9,339 bases of DNA from Candidatus Omnitrophica bacterium UBA1562 (GTDB lineage Bacteria; Omnitrophota; Gorgyraeia; Gygaellales; Profunditerraquicolaceae): contig DCOU01000088.1 in the NCBI GenBank assembly GCA_002322525.1, positions 1-9,339 of the forward strand, in the 5' to 3' direction. The notes below the pieces were generated by a model that was not told the DNA's origin, made no database searches, and saw only the letters and a list, made by a program, of their open reading frames with translations. Each line of letters opens with the position of its first letter. Within the stretch, counting starts at the first letter, position 1. The position numbers and the translations under genes were made by a program. Shown in pieces: positions 1-5,548 of the stretch.

Positions 1-86
1 AATGATACAGCGCGAACCACCTCTTCTACATCTACAGTGGAGGCGATATTTGTTCCGCAATGGCAGAGGAAAACTCCGATTTTCAT
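1..86 (-). CDS. hdrA: Heterodisulfide reductase subunit A, N-terminal fragment (partial at window edge)
   Basis: Only the first 28 codons are inside the window; the gene continues past position 1. The ATG is at 84-86 and the peptide begins MKIGVFLCHCGTNIASTVDV. This is the hallmark start of HdrA, with the CHCGTNI motif at residues 8-14 preceding the FAD-binding part, which is not visible. HdrA is the FAD and iron-sulfur subunit of soluble heterodisulfide reductase complexes and is the usual site of flavin-based electron bifurcation. It follows hdrC and hdrB on the same strand but is separated from hdrB by 112 nt holding two palindromes. The only Shine-Dalgarno-like bases are a weak GGG directly after the proximal hairpin, about 7 nt before the ATG, so the hairpin could influence translation. 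Identity is confident from context plus motif; nothing can be said about fused domains or total length. Confidence 0.88.
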   Translation of the reverse strand, partial: MKIGVFLCHCGTNIASTVDVEEVVRAVS

Positions 87-96
87 AAATGAGCCC

Positions 97-119
97 ACAA
101 CTTACGGAACGTAAGTTGT
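97..119. repeat. Hairpin repeat, copy A (upstream of hdrA)
   Basis: This is a perfect 9-bp inverted repeat, ACAACTTAC (97-105) and GTAAGTTGT (111-119), with a 5-nt loop. GCC at 93-95 and GGC at 123-125 could add an outer stem. Read on the minus strand it ends CCGTAAGTTGT followed by GGGCTCATT, running directly into the hdrA start. The same pattern recurs upstream of the NIL gene (5400-5430) and, inverted, at the end of the thiF-like gene (5549-5580). It is therefore a dispersed element and not a one-off hairpin. Confidence 0.75.
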
Positions 120-131
120 ATAGGCGAATTT

Positions 132-189
132 ATCCCGAAGCCTGTGCCGTAAATTTCGCAAGAAATTTACTAACGCTTAGGCAAGGGAT
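132..189. repeat. Long imperfect palindrome between hdrB and hdrA
   Basis: This is a nested inverted repeat. The core GTAAATTTC (149-157) pairs with GAAATTTAC (162-170) around a GCAA tetraloop. GCCT (140-143) pairs with AGGC (179-182), and ATCCC (132-136) pairs with GGGAT (185-189). It shares the GTAAAT/ATTTAC core and an AGGCTTC flank (minus strand) with the other hairpins in the window, so it may be a diverged relative of them. Its function is unknown; an mRNA-stability or processing element between hdrB and hdrA is possible. Confidence 0.6.
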
Positions 190-198
190 CTAGTTAAA

Positions 199-1077
199 TT
201 AAAAAATCGCCGCTTCTTTTTCCTTCAATAAGGGCATAGGATTAACGATGTGTTTCTGGAAACCCAACTTCTTCGGTTCAATTCCCAGCGCCAGCCCTAC
301 TAATTGCGTAAAATAAAATATGGGTATATGGAAATTTTTATTATATTTTTTATTGATCATACCTTGCCTAAGATCCAGGTTTGACTGGCACAAGGGACAA
401 GCAACAACTAAAGCCTCGGCCCCTTCATCATAGGCCATCTGCAATATTTCTCCGGAAAGTTTAAGCACGATATCTGTTTTGGTCAGTGAGAAACTAGCTC
501 CACAGCATTCAGTCTTATATGGCCATTGAATTGGCTCAATGCCAATTGTTTTCATTAAATCATCCATTAAATGCGGCTCTTCTAAATCATCGAGTTTTGT
601 AGCCTCTGGCGGCCGGACTAAAAGGCACCCATAATAACAGGCAACCTTTAAACCCGTCAATTTCTTGGTTACCATCTCACTTAAGTTCTTTAATCCAAAA
701 ACATTTACCAAGACATCTAAAAAATGCCTTACATTGACCTCGCCTTTATACTGTTCACCTAAAATCGCGTTAACTTTCTCTCTATGCTCAAGGTCAGTCT
801 CCATAAATTTATTGGCGATTTTCAGCCGATTAAAACAGGCAGCGCAACAGGTAACTACTTCGTATGAATCCATCTTCTTTGCTAATAAGAGATTTTTAAC
901 CGGGAGCGCCAAGGATAAAAGATGCATAGTTATATGGGCTGGCGTAGCACCACAGCATACCCAGTCAGGAATTTCAATGAGTTCTATACCCAACGCATTG
1001 GCTACTTCTTTTGTTGAGAGGTCATATTCTTTTGCCGTTGAATGTAAGGAGCAGCCTGGGAAATAGGCGTATTTCAC
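199..1077 (-). CDS. hdrB: Heterodisulfide reductase subunit B (CCG-domain iron-sulfur protein)
   Basis: This 292-residue protein has two CCG (cysteine-rich) domains. Domain 1 has C9, C41-C42-G43 and C78-x2-C81. Domain 2 has C151 (with C147 nearby), C191-C192-G193 and C227-x2-C230. In methanogen HdrB these motifs bind two unusual non-cubane [4Fe-4S] clusters that cleave the CoM-S-S-CoB heterodisulfide. In bacteria lacking those coenzymes the disulfide or other acceptor is generally unknown. The protein is cytosolic, with no signal peptide or membrane segment, and the length is normal for the family. The start is a GTG whose last two bases lie in the hdrC stop codon (4-nt GTGA overlap), with AGAAAGG about 5 nt upstream as ribosome site, so translational coupling with hdrC is likely. 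The C-terminal tail after about residue 265 has no recognisable motif. Confidence 0.93.
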   Translation of the reverse strand: MKYAYFPGCSLHSTAKEYDLSTKEVANALGIELIEIPDWVCCGATPAHITMHLLSLALPVKNLLLAKKMDSYEVVTCCAACFNRLKIANKFMETDLEHREKVNAILGEQYKGEVNVRHFLDVLVNVFGLKNLSEMVTKKLTGLKVACYYGCLLVRPPEATKLDDLEEPHLMDDLMKTIGIEPIQWPYKTECCGASFSLTKTDIVLKLSGEILQMAYDEGAEALVVACPLCQSNLDLRQGMINKKYNKNFHIPIFYFTQLVGLALGIEPKKLGFQKHIVNPMPLLKEKEAAIF

Positions 1078-1721
1078 TTTAGCCTTTCTATTTTGCTAAT
1101 AAATTTTCGGGATAAATTCAAAAATATAAGTTTGGGATGCAAAAGGTTATCTCTTCTGGCCCTACCCAACTTACCCGACTTTCTAAATATCTTCCTTAAC
1201 TCTTTTAGGTTTCTAATTCCCTGAGGGAATATTCCTATTTTTTGCTTGAGGAACATCTTTGGCGCTAATGAAAAATCCTTGAAGAATTCACCGCTTAAAA
1301 GATTAAACATAGCAATAAGGCCCATCTCATAAAGCCTTCCGAACAATTCAATATTCCTTAGGAATATTTTGTTAAAAAGAGGTATTTCAGTTTCATCCAG
1401 AGGTATCATGTGCTTCTTATAAGCGCGCCTCCTGAGGTAATCCATAATTTCAGCAATATCGATTTCACGCGGGCATCTTACTGTACAGGTAAGGCAAGAG
1501 GCGCAAAGCCAGATAGTTTTACTGGATAAAACTTGCTCTTCCATGCCTAATTGAACCATCCTGATGATTTGGTTGGGTAGGTAATCCATCTGGAAGGATA
1601 TCGGGCAGCCGGCAGAACATTTACCGCATTGATAGCAACGGCTAACCTTTTCGCCGCAATCCTTCTCGAGAGTTTTTAGAAAGGGGGATCTGATTGTGTC
1701 ATGCGAAATGAACCACTTCAT
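1074..1721 (-). CDS. hdrC: Heterodisulfide reductase subunit C (dicluster ferredoxin)
   Basis: This 215-residue protein carries two classic [4Fe-4S] motifs: C29-x2-C32-x2-C35-x3-C39-P and C73-x2-C76-x2-C79-x3-C83-P. Their spacing is the one typical of HdrC, the small subunit that wires HdrA to the HdrB active site. After about residue 100 the protein is basic and helical-looking with no further motif, and no convincing membrane helix is visible, which argues for the soluble HdrABC arrangement over a membrane HdrDE type. It is the first gene of the hdrCBA unit, placed about 60 nt downstream of a promoter-like sequence. The ATG lacks an obvious Shine-Dalgarno sequence (preceding bases TTTTTCCTGCCG). 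It is still the best start, because the next in-frame ATG (codon 46) would remove the first cluster. Confidence 0.92.
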   Translation of the reverse strand: MKWFISHDTIRSPFLKTLEKDCGEKVSRCYQCGKCSAGCPISFQMDYLPNQIIRMVQLGMEEQVLSSKTIWLCASCLTCTVRCPREIDIAEIMDYLRRRAYKKHMIPLDETEIPLFNKIFLRNIELFGRLYEMGLIAMFNLLSGEFFKDFSLAPKMFLKQKIGIFPQGIRNLKELRKIFRKSGKLGRARRDNLLHPKLIFLNLSRKFISKIERLK

Positions 1722-1789
1722 CGGCAGGAAAAAGTATCTTATTTAATCAGGAATTAAACAGCTTAAACTATCTGTGGTTAATGGTATTT

Positions 1790-1817
1790 ATTATATGTAT
1801 TTTCGAATTATCCACAA
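1790..1817 (-). promoter_or_regulatory. Candidate sigma-70-type promoter for hdrCBA
   Basis: On the minus strand TTGTGG (1817-1812) is followed after 16 bp by a perfect TATAAT (1795-1790). This predicts transcription from about 1783 and a leader of about 60 nt before the hdrC ATG. It lies just downstream of the terminator that closes the preceding signalling operon, where a new promoter is expected. The -35 hexamer overlaps a perfect DnaA-box consensus (TTATCCACA, 1808-1816). This is a motif match only, without experimental support. Confidence 0.5.
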
Positions 1818-1835
1818 GTGCCAAAAGTCCTTTTT

Positions 1836-1872
1836 AATCAAAATAAAAAGACCTAGATTTCTCTAGGTCTTT
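1836..1872 (-). terminator. Rho-independent terminator after the response-regulator gene
   Basis: Perfect 11-bp inverted repeat AAAGACCTAGA / TCTAGGTCTTT (1847-1857 with 1862-1872). On the minus strand the loop is GAAA, a stable GNRA tetraloop, and the stem runs into a T-rich tract (TTTTTATTTTGAT). It sits about 40 nt beyond the response-regulator stop codon and separates the signalling unit from hdrCBA. The run of A bases on the other side of the stem gives the plus strand only a poor U-tract, so it acts mainly for the minus strand. Confidence 0.9.
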
Positions 1873-1913
1873 AGTCCTACAATTTACCGGATTTATACTT
1901 AAACTAAACTATA

Positions 1914-2564
1914 TTAAATCTTTTTATCTAAAGCGTAAATGGCAGCCTGGGTGCGGTTGTTGACGTGCAGGGTCTGAAAGATACTGCTGATATGGTTTTT
2001 GACTGTTTTCTCAGTAATACCTAATTTTTTAGCGATCTCCTTATTCGTGCCCCCTAGGGCAATTAAGCGCAGGATCTCCTCTTCTCTTTCGGTAAGGCCG
2101 CTATAGAATTTATCGCCTTCTTTTATCTTTCTTTTATCCAACAAAGCGAATTCTTTTAAAACCTTAGTGGCTATCACCGGCTGAATCAGCGCCTCGCCTT
2201 TAGAGACACTACGGATTGCTTCTATTAAGTCATCGAAAGAGACGTCCTTTAATAGGTATCCCATTGCGCCTGCTTTAATTGCCGCAAAGATGTGGGGTTC
2301 GTCTTCATATACGGTAAGAATAATTATACCGGCGCTGGGCAGTAACTTTTTAATCTTATAAGTAGCGGTAACTCCGTCCATTTTAGGCATCCCGATATCC
2401 ATCAATACTATATCTGGCCCTGCCTTCTTTAACATCTCCAGCATCTCCAAGCCATTATTAGCCTCTCCTACAACTGTAATATCGCCTTCTAACTCTAAGA
2501 GTTTCCTGATGCCCTGGCGAAACAGGGTATGGTCATCGCAAAGAAATACTCTTATATTGCTCAT
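1914..2564 (-). CDS. NarL/FixJ-family response regulator (REC plus LuxR-type HTH)
   Basis: This 216-residue transcription regulator has a receiver domain at about 3-120, with acidic pocket D10-D11, phospho-acceptor D56 in the LMDIGMP motif, T84 and K106. A LuxR/GerE helix-turn-helix follows at about 155-212 (GLTEREEEIL...NKEIAKKLGITEKTVKNH). All residues needed for phosphorylation and DNA binding are present, so it should be a functional DNA-binding regulator activated by the adjacent kinase. The ATG lies 4 nt after the kinase stop codon. The only Shine-Dalgarno bases (GAGG) are very close to the ATG, suggesting translational coupling. Its targets are unknown; the flanking hdr and sulfur operons and the upstream binding-protein gene are the obvious candidates, but no operator could be identified. 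Confidence 0.93.
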   Translation of the reverse strand: MSNIRVFLCDDHTLFRQGIRKLLELEGDITVVGEANNGLEMLEMLKKAGPDIVLMDIGMPKMDGVTATYKIKKLLPSAGIIILTVYEDEPHIFAAIKAGAMGYLLKDVSFDDLIEAIRSVSKGEALIQPVIATKVLKEFALLDKRKIKEGDKFYSGLTEREEEILRLIALGGTNKEIAKKLGITEKTVKNHISSIFQTLHVNNRTQAAIYALDKKI

Positions 2565-2568
2565 TTCC

Positions 2569-3984
2569 TCAGCTCTCTTTTCTCTTAAATGGGATATTCA
2601 CCGAAACCTCAGTTCCTTGTTTGGATACGGAATTAATGGCCAAAGCACCCCCCAGAGAAGTTGCCCTCTGACGCATGCTGACCAAGCCCAATTTCTCAAA
2701 ACCTGAAGCAGACAGCTCGGCCTCATTAATATCAAAACCCTGGCCATCATCTTTAATATGGACCGTTAATTCATTGTTACGGTTACATTCCAAACGTAGC
2801 TCTACATTATTTGCCTGGGCGTGCTTTCTTATGTTATTAAGCGCCTCTCTTATTATATAGAAGATAGGCTTTGTTTTATCCAAAGGGATATTATCAATAG
2901 CACCGGAAATATCCAATTGAACACTGATATCGTTCTCTTTTTGATAATTCTTTACATAACTGCTCAAGTGGTCTAATAAGTTAAAATCCGTTTCATGAGG
3001 TAATTTAAGGTCGGATATCACCTGACGCGTCTTATTCAAGGCGTCTCGGGCGCTCTCCGTAAGAATCTCCAGCTCCGCAAGGACCCTTGGCGGGTCTATT
3101 TTGAGAAGCTTCTCGCAAAGCTCAATTCTTTTTATAATGTTGGCTATATCCTGGGCACAGCCATCGTGAATGTCCAGAGCGATTCTTTCCCTCTCCTTAT
3201 ACTGTGTAAGCCGCTCTACTTCTCTTACCATCTGGTTTAGGTGACTGGACATATCATTAAAGGCAGAGGCCAAAAGGCCAATCTCATCTTTGGCCTGGAC
3301 ATCTATATGGGTGGAAAAATCGCCTTTCTGGATGGATTGGGTGGCTTTAACTAGTTTAGAAATTGGCCTGGTTATTAAAGAAGAGACTTTATAAGCCAAA
3401 AATATGCCTATTACCATAATTAGAAGGGTAATACCCATAAATACGAGATTGATAGCATTAATGGTTTTTTGAATCCTATTTTGTAGAATCCCGATGCGCA
3501 CTTGTCCGAGTAAACTTTTTTCTAGAAGGATAGGGACGGCGATATCATAGATAAACCCCAATTGGGTGTCTAATGTCTGGATATTAAATTCTTTTCCTCC
3601 TATAAGATTATTGACTTTGGTTAAACCTACAGGAAATCCCTGGTTAAATGTGTGCGCAAGAATGCGACCTGAAGAATCAATAATAAATACATAGGCAATA
3701 TCCGTATCCAGTCTTTTCTCGTCTTCTACCAATTTTTTCAATCGTAAGGTATTCTGGGTCAAAACATCTACAAGGCTATTAGCAGCAATACTTCGGCTCA
3801 AGCTTATGCCTTTGTGTTGAAATTCTGTTTTTAATACCTTCAGTAAGATTGTATGGGTAATCAACGCTATGGTTAATCCTAGTAATAAAAGAAGCGCAAT
3901 CATGCCCAGCAGGATTTTCTTACGCAGTCCCCAGTTAACTGACAAACTCTTGATTTTATTTATACTACTTAGATTCTTGAACAT
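2569..3984 (-). CDS. NarX-type sensor histidine kinase (HAMP, HisKA_3, HATPase)
   Basis: This is a membrane sensor kinase, 471 residues from the ATG chosen here. An in-frame TTG five codons upstream (3997-3999) gives 476 residues, used for the numbering below. Helix TM1 spans about 29-50 and a periplasmic sensor region about 51-180 contains the Cache/PAS-like stretch YVFIIDSSGRILAH. TM2 spans about 183-205, a HAMP linker runs to about 260, and the HisKA_3 dimerisation box ERIALDIHDGCAQ carries phospho-accepting H278. The ATPase has N box REALNNIRKHA (384-394), G1 DDGQGFD (417-423) and a G2-like GLVSMRQRA (438-446). This is the NarX/UhpB class that pairs with NarL-type regulators, which matches the next gene. 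The start lies inside the 3' end of the binding-protein gene (20-nt overlap from the ATG), indicating translational coupling and joint function. The ATG is preferred over TTG because CAGG lies just before it. Confidence 0.93.
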   Translation of the reverse strand: MFKNLSSINKIKSLSVNWGLRKKILLGMIALLLLLGLTIALITHTILLKVLKTEFQHKGISLSRSIAANSLVDVLTQNTLRLKKLVEDEKRLDTDIAYVFIIDSSGRILAHTFNQGFPVGLTKVNNLIGGKEFNIQTLDTQLGFIYDIAVPILLEKSLLGQVRIGILQNRIQKTINAINLVFMGITLLIMVIGIFLAYKVSSLITRPISKLVKATQSIQKGDFSTHIDVQAKDEIGLLASAFNDMSSHLNQMVREVERLTQYKERERIALDIHDGCAQDIANIIKRIELCEKLLKIDPPRVLAELEILTESARDALNKTRQVISDLKLPHETDFNLLDHLSSYVKNYQKENDISVQLDISGAIDNIPLDKTKPIFYIIREALNNIRKHAQANNVELRLECNRNNELTVHIKDDGQGFDINEAELSASGFEKLGLVSMRQRATSLGGALAINSVSKQGTEVSVNIPFKRKES

Positions 3985-4951
3985 AGCCTGCTTTCTCAAA
4001 ACCCATATCAGGCCGCTTATAATATGGGTAGGTATTTAAATCTATTCCCAATGCGTTTATTATATCATAGAGATGACGATAATCTTCATCTTGCGTCTCG
4101 ATGAACCTAGTTGCACCACCTAAAGATTCTAAGACAGACCTGGCCTCTGGATCATTATTTAAATTTAACAAGATATCTTTTAATTTATTTTTCAAGCTAG
4201 GATCTAATTCTTTACTTACGCATAGGGCATTGGAAGGAACGGGTTGCGAGGCCGATAAAACCACCAATTTTTTCTCTAAATCCGGATTTTCCTTGATAAC
4301 TCTTTGATATACAAGGTCTTTCGGAGTAGCTACATCCGCTTCATCTCTTAAAAGGGCAAATATTGCTTTATCATGACTTTCCGCAAAGATAATCTTAGAA
4401 AAGTACGCTTCTAATTTATTAATTCCGTGTTCTTTAAAGTAATATAAAGGATACAGGTATCCTGCATAAGTTGCTTGATTTACTAAAGCCAATCTCTTAC
4501 CCCGCATATCCGCTATATTTTTTATATTGCTATCCTCTCTAACCACAATAAGACCCCTATATGTTGAAGTCCCTTGATAATCAGGACGAGCAAGAGGCTC
4601 GACTCCTGCTTTGACATGGGTAAGCGCATAACTAAAACTACCAAAAAAGGCAGCATCTAATTGTTTATAGATAAATTTATCGCATACCTCGCCATAGTTA
4701 TCCAGATATATAAGAATTACTTTCAGATTTAATTTTTTACTCAAGTATTCTGCTAATGGCCCGTATCGTGCTGCCATTTTCCGAATATCTTGTTCGGGTA
4801 TAAGCCCTATTTTTATTCTTAAAGGCTCCTGGTCATTTTTTATCTCTTCTCTCTTATTTAAATCAACTTTCTTAATATCTTCGCGGTTATCGCAACCAAC
4901 AAAAGAAAATATAGATATACAAATAAATGCCAAAATATATAGTCTCTTCAT
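3965..4951 (-). CDS. PhnD-like periplasmic substrate-binding lipoprotein
   Basis: This 328-residue protein has a lipoprotein signal peptide: MKR, a hydrophobic core, and the lipobox FVGC with lipidated C20. The mature part from about residue 44 matches the PhnD/SsuA/phosphonate-binding periplasmic fold: IKIGLIPEQD at the start, DAAFFGSFSYA at about 99-109, and the hinge stretch DMRGKRLALV at about 148-157. No ABC permease or ATPase genes are adjacent. Instead the 3' end overlaps a histidine-kinase gene, so a role as ligand-receptor subunit of a two-component system is more likely than transport. PhnD-like domains are known as sensor parts of kinases such as TtrS (tetrathionate). The ligand cannot be read from sequence; an oxyanion or organosulfur compound is a guess from context. 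The nearest Shine-Dalgarno-like bases (GGGAAGG) lie about 14 nt upstream, partly inside a predicted stem of the leader. Confidence 0.85.
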   Translation of the reverse strand: MKRLYILAFICISIFSFVGCDNREDIKKVDLNKREEIKNDQEPLRIKIGLIPEQDIRKMAARYGPLAEYLSKKLNLKVILIYLDNYGEVCDKFIYKQLDAAFFGSFSYALTHVKAGVEPLARPDYQGTSTYRGLIVVREDSNIKNIADMRGKRLALVNQATYAGYLYPLYYFKEHGINKLEAYFSKIIFAESHDKAIFALLRDEADVATPKDLVYQRVIKENPDLEKKLVVLSASQPVPSNALCVSKELDPSLKNKLKDILLNLNNDPEARSVLESLGGATRFIETQDEDYRHLYDIINALGIDLNTYPYYKRPDMGFEKAGYVQESK

Positions 4952-4955
4952 AAAT

Positions 4956-5030
4956 CGAGAAAATCGCCTTCCCGCCTTTGACGGGATCCGCTATAGGCGT
5001 GATCGACGATAACTTTAAGCGATTTTCGCT
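4956..5030. promoter_or_regulatory. Structured leader immediately upstream of the binding-protein gene
   Basis: A 9-bp outer stem, GAAAATCGC (4959-4967) with GCGATTTTC (5019-5027), encloses two smaller inverted repeats: TCCCG/CGGGA (4970-4974 with 4982-4986) and CGC/GCG flanked by GATC/GATC (4985-5004). Together they form a possible three-way junction. On the minus strand the 3' side of this fold holds the GGGAAGG that is the only ribosome-site-like sequence before the ATG at 4951. Opening or closing it could therefore control expression of the signalling genes. It does not match a riboswitch class that I recognise, and a dispersed palindromic repeat is an alternative explanation. Confidence 0.45.
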
Positions 5031-5032
5031 AG

Positions 5033-5112
5033 TGGTATAGGAAAGTGTTTTATCCAGAAGGGATAGACCTTCCTAAACCTTTAAAGGAAGGGTCTTATAT
5101 TTTCCTGTACCA
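5033..5112. repeat. 80-bp terminal-inverted-repeat element or structured RNA
   Basis: The element is bounded by 12-bp inverted ends, TGGTATAGGAAA (5033-5044) and TTTCCTGTACCA (5101-5112), with one G-T wobble. Inside is a second arm pair, AGACC-TTCCT (5065-5074) with AGGAA-GGGTCT (5085-5095), with one bulged base, plus a small ATCC/GGAT hairpin (5052-5055 with 5061-5064). The result is a three-way-junction fold. It begins 20 nt after the NIL gene stop codon. There is no U-tract after the hairpin on the minus strand, so a simple terminator is unlikely. A miniature inverted-repeat element or a regulatory RNA are the two readings; sequence alone does not decide. Confidence 0.5.
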
Positions 5113-5131
5113 TAAAAAATATCTTTGCTGT

Positions 5132-5371
5132 TTATTCTACAATATCACCTACTATCGATTCCACTTTAATACCAACTCTTTCTAAATATTTCCCTGCCTT
5201 TTCTAAATTCTTCTTTGTGCCGCTTAATTCTAAGGTTACTTCACCCATGGTCTCAGTAACCTTCGCCCTTCGGATATTGGGAATAACATTGTATTTCTTC
5301 GCCATAGTATAAATCACTGGTTTTTTAATCAGTTGTTGTGGAAATACTAAATGCACCATTTTCTTAGGCAT
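5132..5371 (-). CDS. Stand-alone NIL-domain protein
   Basis: This small 79-residue protein consists of essentially one NIL (ferredoxin-like ACT-related) domain. It begins KKMVHLVFPQQLIKKPVIY, has N-I-R-R-A at about residues 32-36, and G-E-V-T-L-E-L-S-G at about 43-51. NIL domains are known as the methionine-sensing C-terminus of MetN and as partners of iron-sulfur and DUF39 proteins in sulfide-to-homocysteine assembly in anaerobes. Placement directly after a ThiS/ThiF sulfur-carrier pair fits a role in sulfur amino acid synthesis or its feedback sensing. The start at 5371 is chosen because AAAGGAG lies 8 nt upstream. An in-frame TTG seven codons earlier would put that ribosome site inside the gene. 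It contains no cysteines, so it cannot itself carry sulfur covalently or bind an Fe-S cluster. Confidence 0.85.
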   Translation of the reverse strand: MPKKMVHLVFPQQLIKKPVIYTMAKKYNVIPNIRRAKVTETMGEVTLELSGTKKNLEKAGKYLERVGIKVESIVGDIVE

Positions 5372-5399
5372 TTTATTTACTCCTTTCTTCAATGAGCAG

Positions 5400-5430
5400 A
5401 CAATTTACGGAGTGTAACGACGTAAATTGT
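5400..5430. repeat. Hairpin repeat, copy B (upstream of the NIL gene)
   Basis: Perfect 9-bp inverted repeat ACAATTTAC (5400-5408) and GTAAATTGT (5422-5430), with a 13-nt loop. On the minus strand it ends CTCCGTAAATTGT and is followed by CTGCTCATT. This matches copy A upstream of hdrA (TTCCGTAAGTTGT then GGGCTCATT). Both copies have the same orientation relative to the gene that follows them. Confidence 0.75.
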
Positions 5431-5462
5431 AGCTGCCTCGTTAACTAATCTCCAGCGTCTGC

Positions 5463-5543
5463 GAATTGAATACTTGACAATTTTTGAGCCAAGGGTTGCA
5501 TTCAATACTTAGCACATTTCAAAAATTGTCAAGTATCAAATTC
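5463..5543. repeat. Long inverted repeat with 18-bp perfect arms
   Basis: ATACTTGACAATTTTTGA (5470-5487) is followed, after a 31-nt spacer, by its exact reverse complement at 5519-5536. With two mismatches the arms extend to 25 bp (5463-5487 and 5519-5543). The spacer holds a degenerate direct copy of the arm start (CAATACTT at 5503-5510). Each arm contains TTGACA, one on each strand. The sequence could form a strong cruciform or RNA hairpin. No U-tract follows on either strand, so this is not a standard terminator. Confidence 0.8.
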
Positions 5544-5548
5544 AGCCA

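Larger units (their letters stand above)
87..198. other. hdrB-hdrA intergenic gap with two palindromes
   Basis: These 112 bases contain no gene. They hold a hairpin with a 9-bp perfect stem next to the hdrA start and a longer imperfect palindrome next to the hdrB stop, described separately. No U-tract follows either hairpin on the minus strand, so neither looks like a canonical rho-independent terminator. Neighbouring hdrC and hdrB overlap by 4 nt, so this large gap inside an otherwise tight operon is notable. Confidence 0.7.

Noticed and set aside
665..1066. Plus-strand open frame of 133 codons
   Set aside because: Antisense to hdrB and merely mirrors its codon pattern. No motif, promoter or ribosome site was seen.
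1804..1830. Sigma-54 promoter (TGGCAC on the minus strand)
   Set aside because: The -24-like TGGCAC is present, but the required GC at the -12 position is absent (GA instead). A sigma-70-type TTGTGG/TATAAT pair fits the region better.
5065..5095. Hairpin after the NIL gene as a rho-independent terminator
   Set aside because: The stem is good, but no U-tract follows it on the minus strand, and it is nested in a larger paired element. A structured RNA or repeat fits better.
5080..5114. Ten-codon reading frame on the minus strand (MVQENIRPFL) as a possible leader peptide
   Set aside because: It starts inside the terminal inverted repeat, lacks a ribosome site and has no run of regulatory codons. 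It is probably chance.
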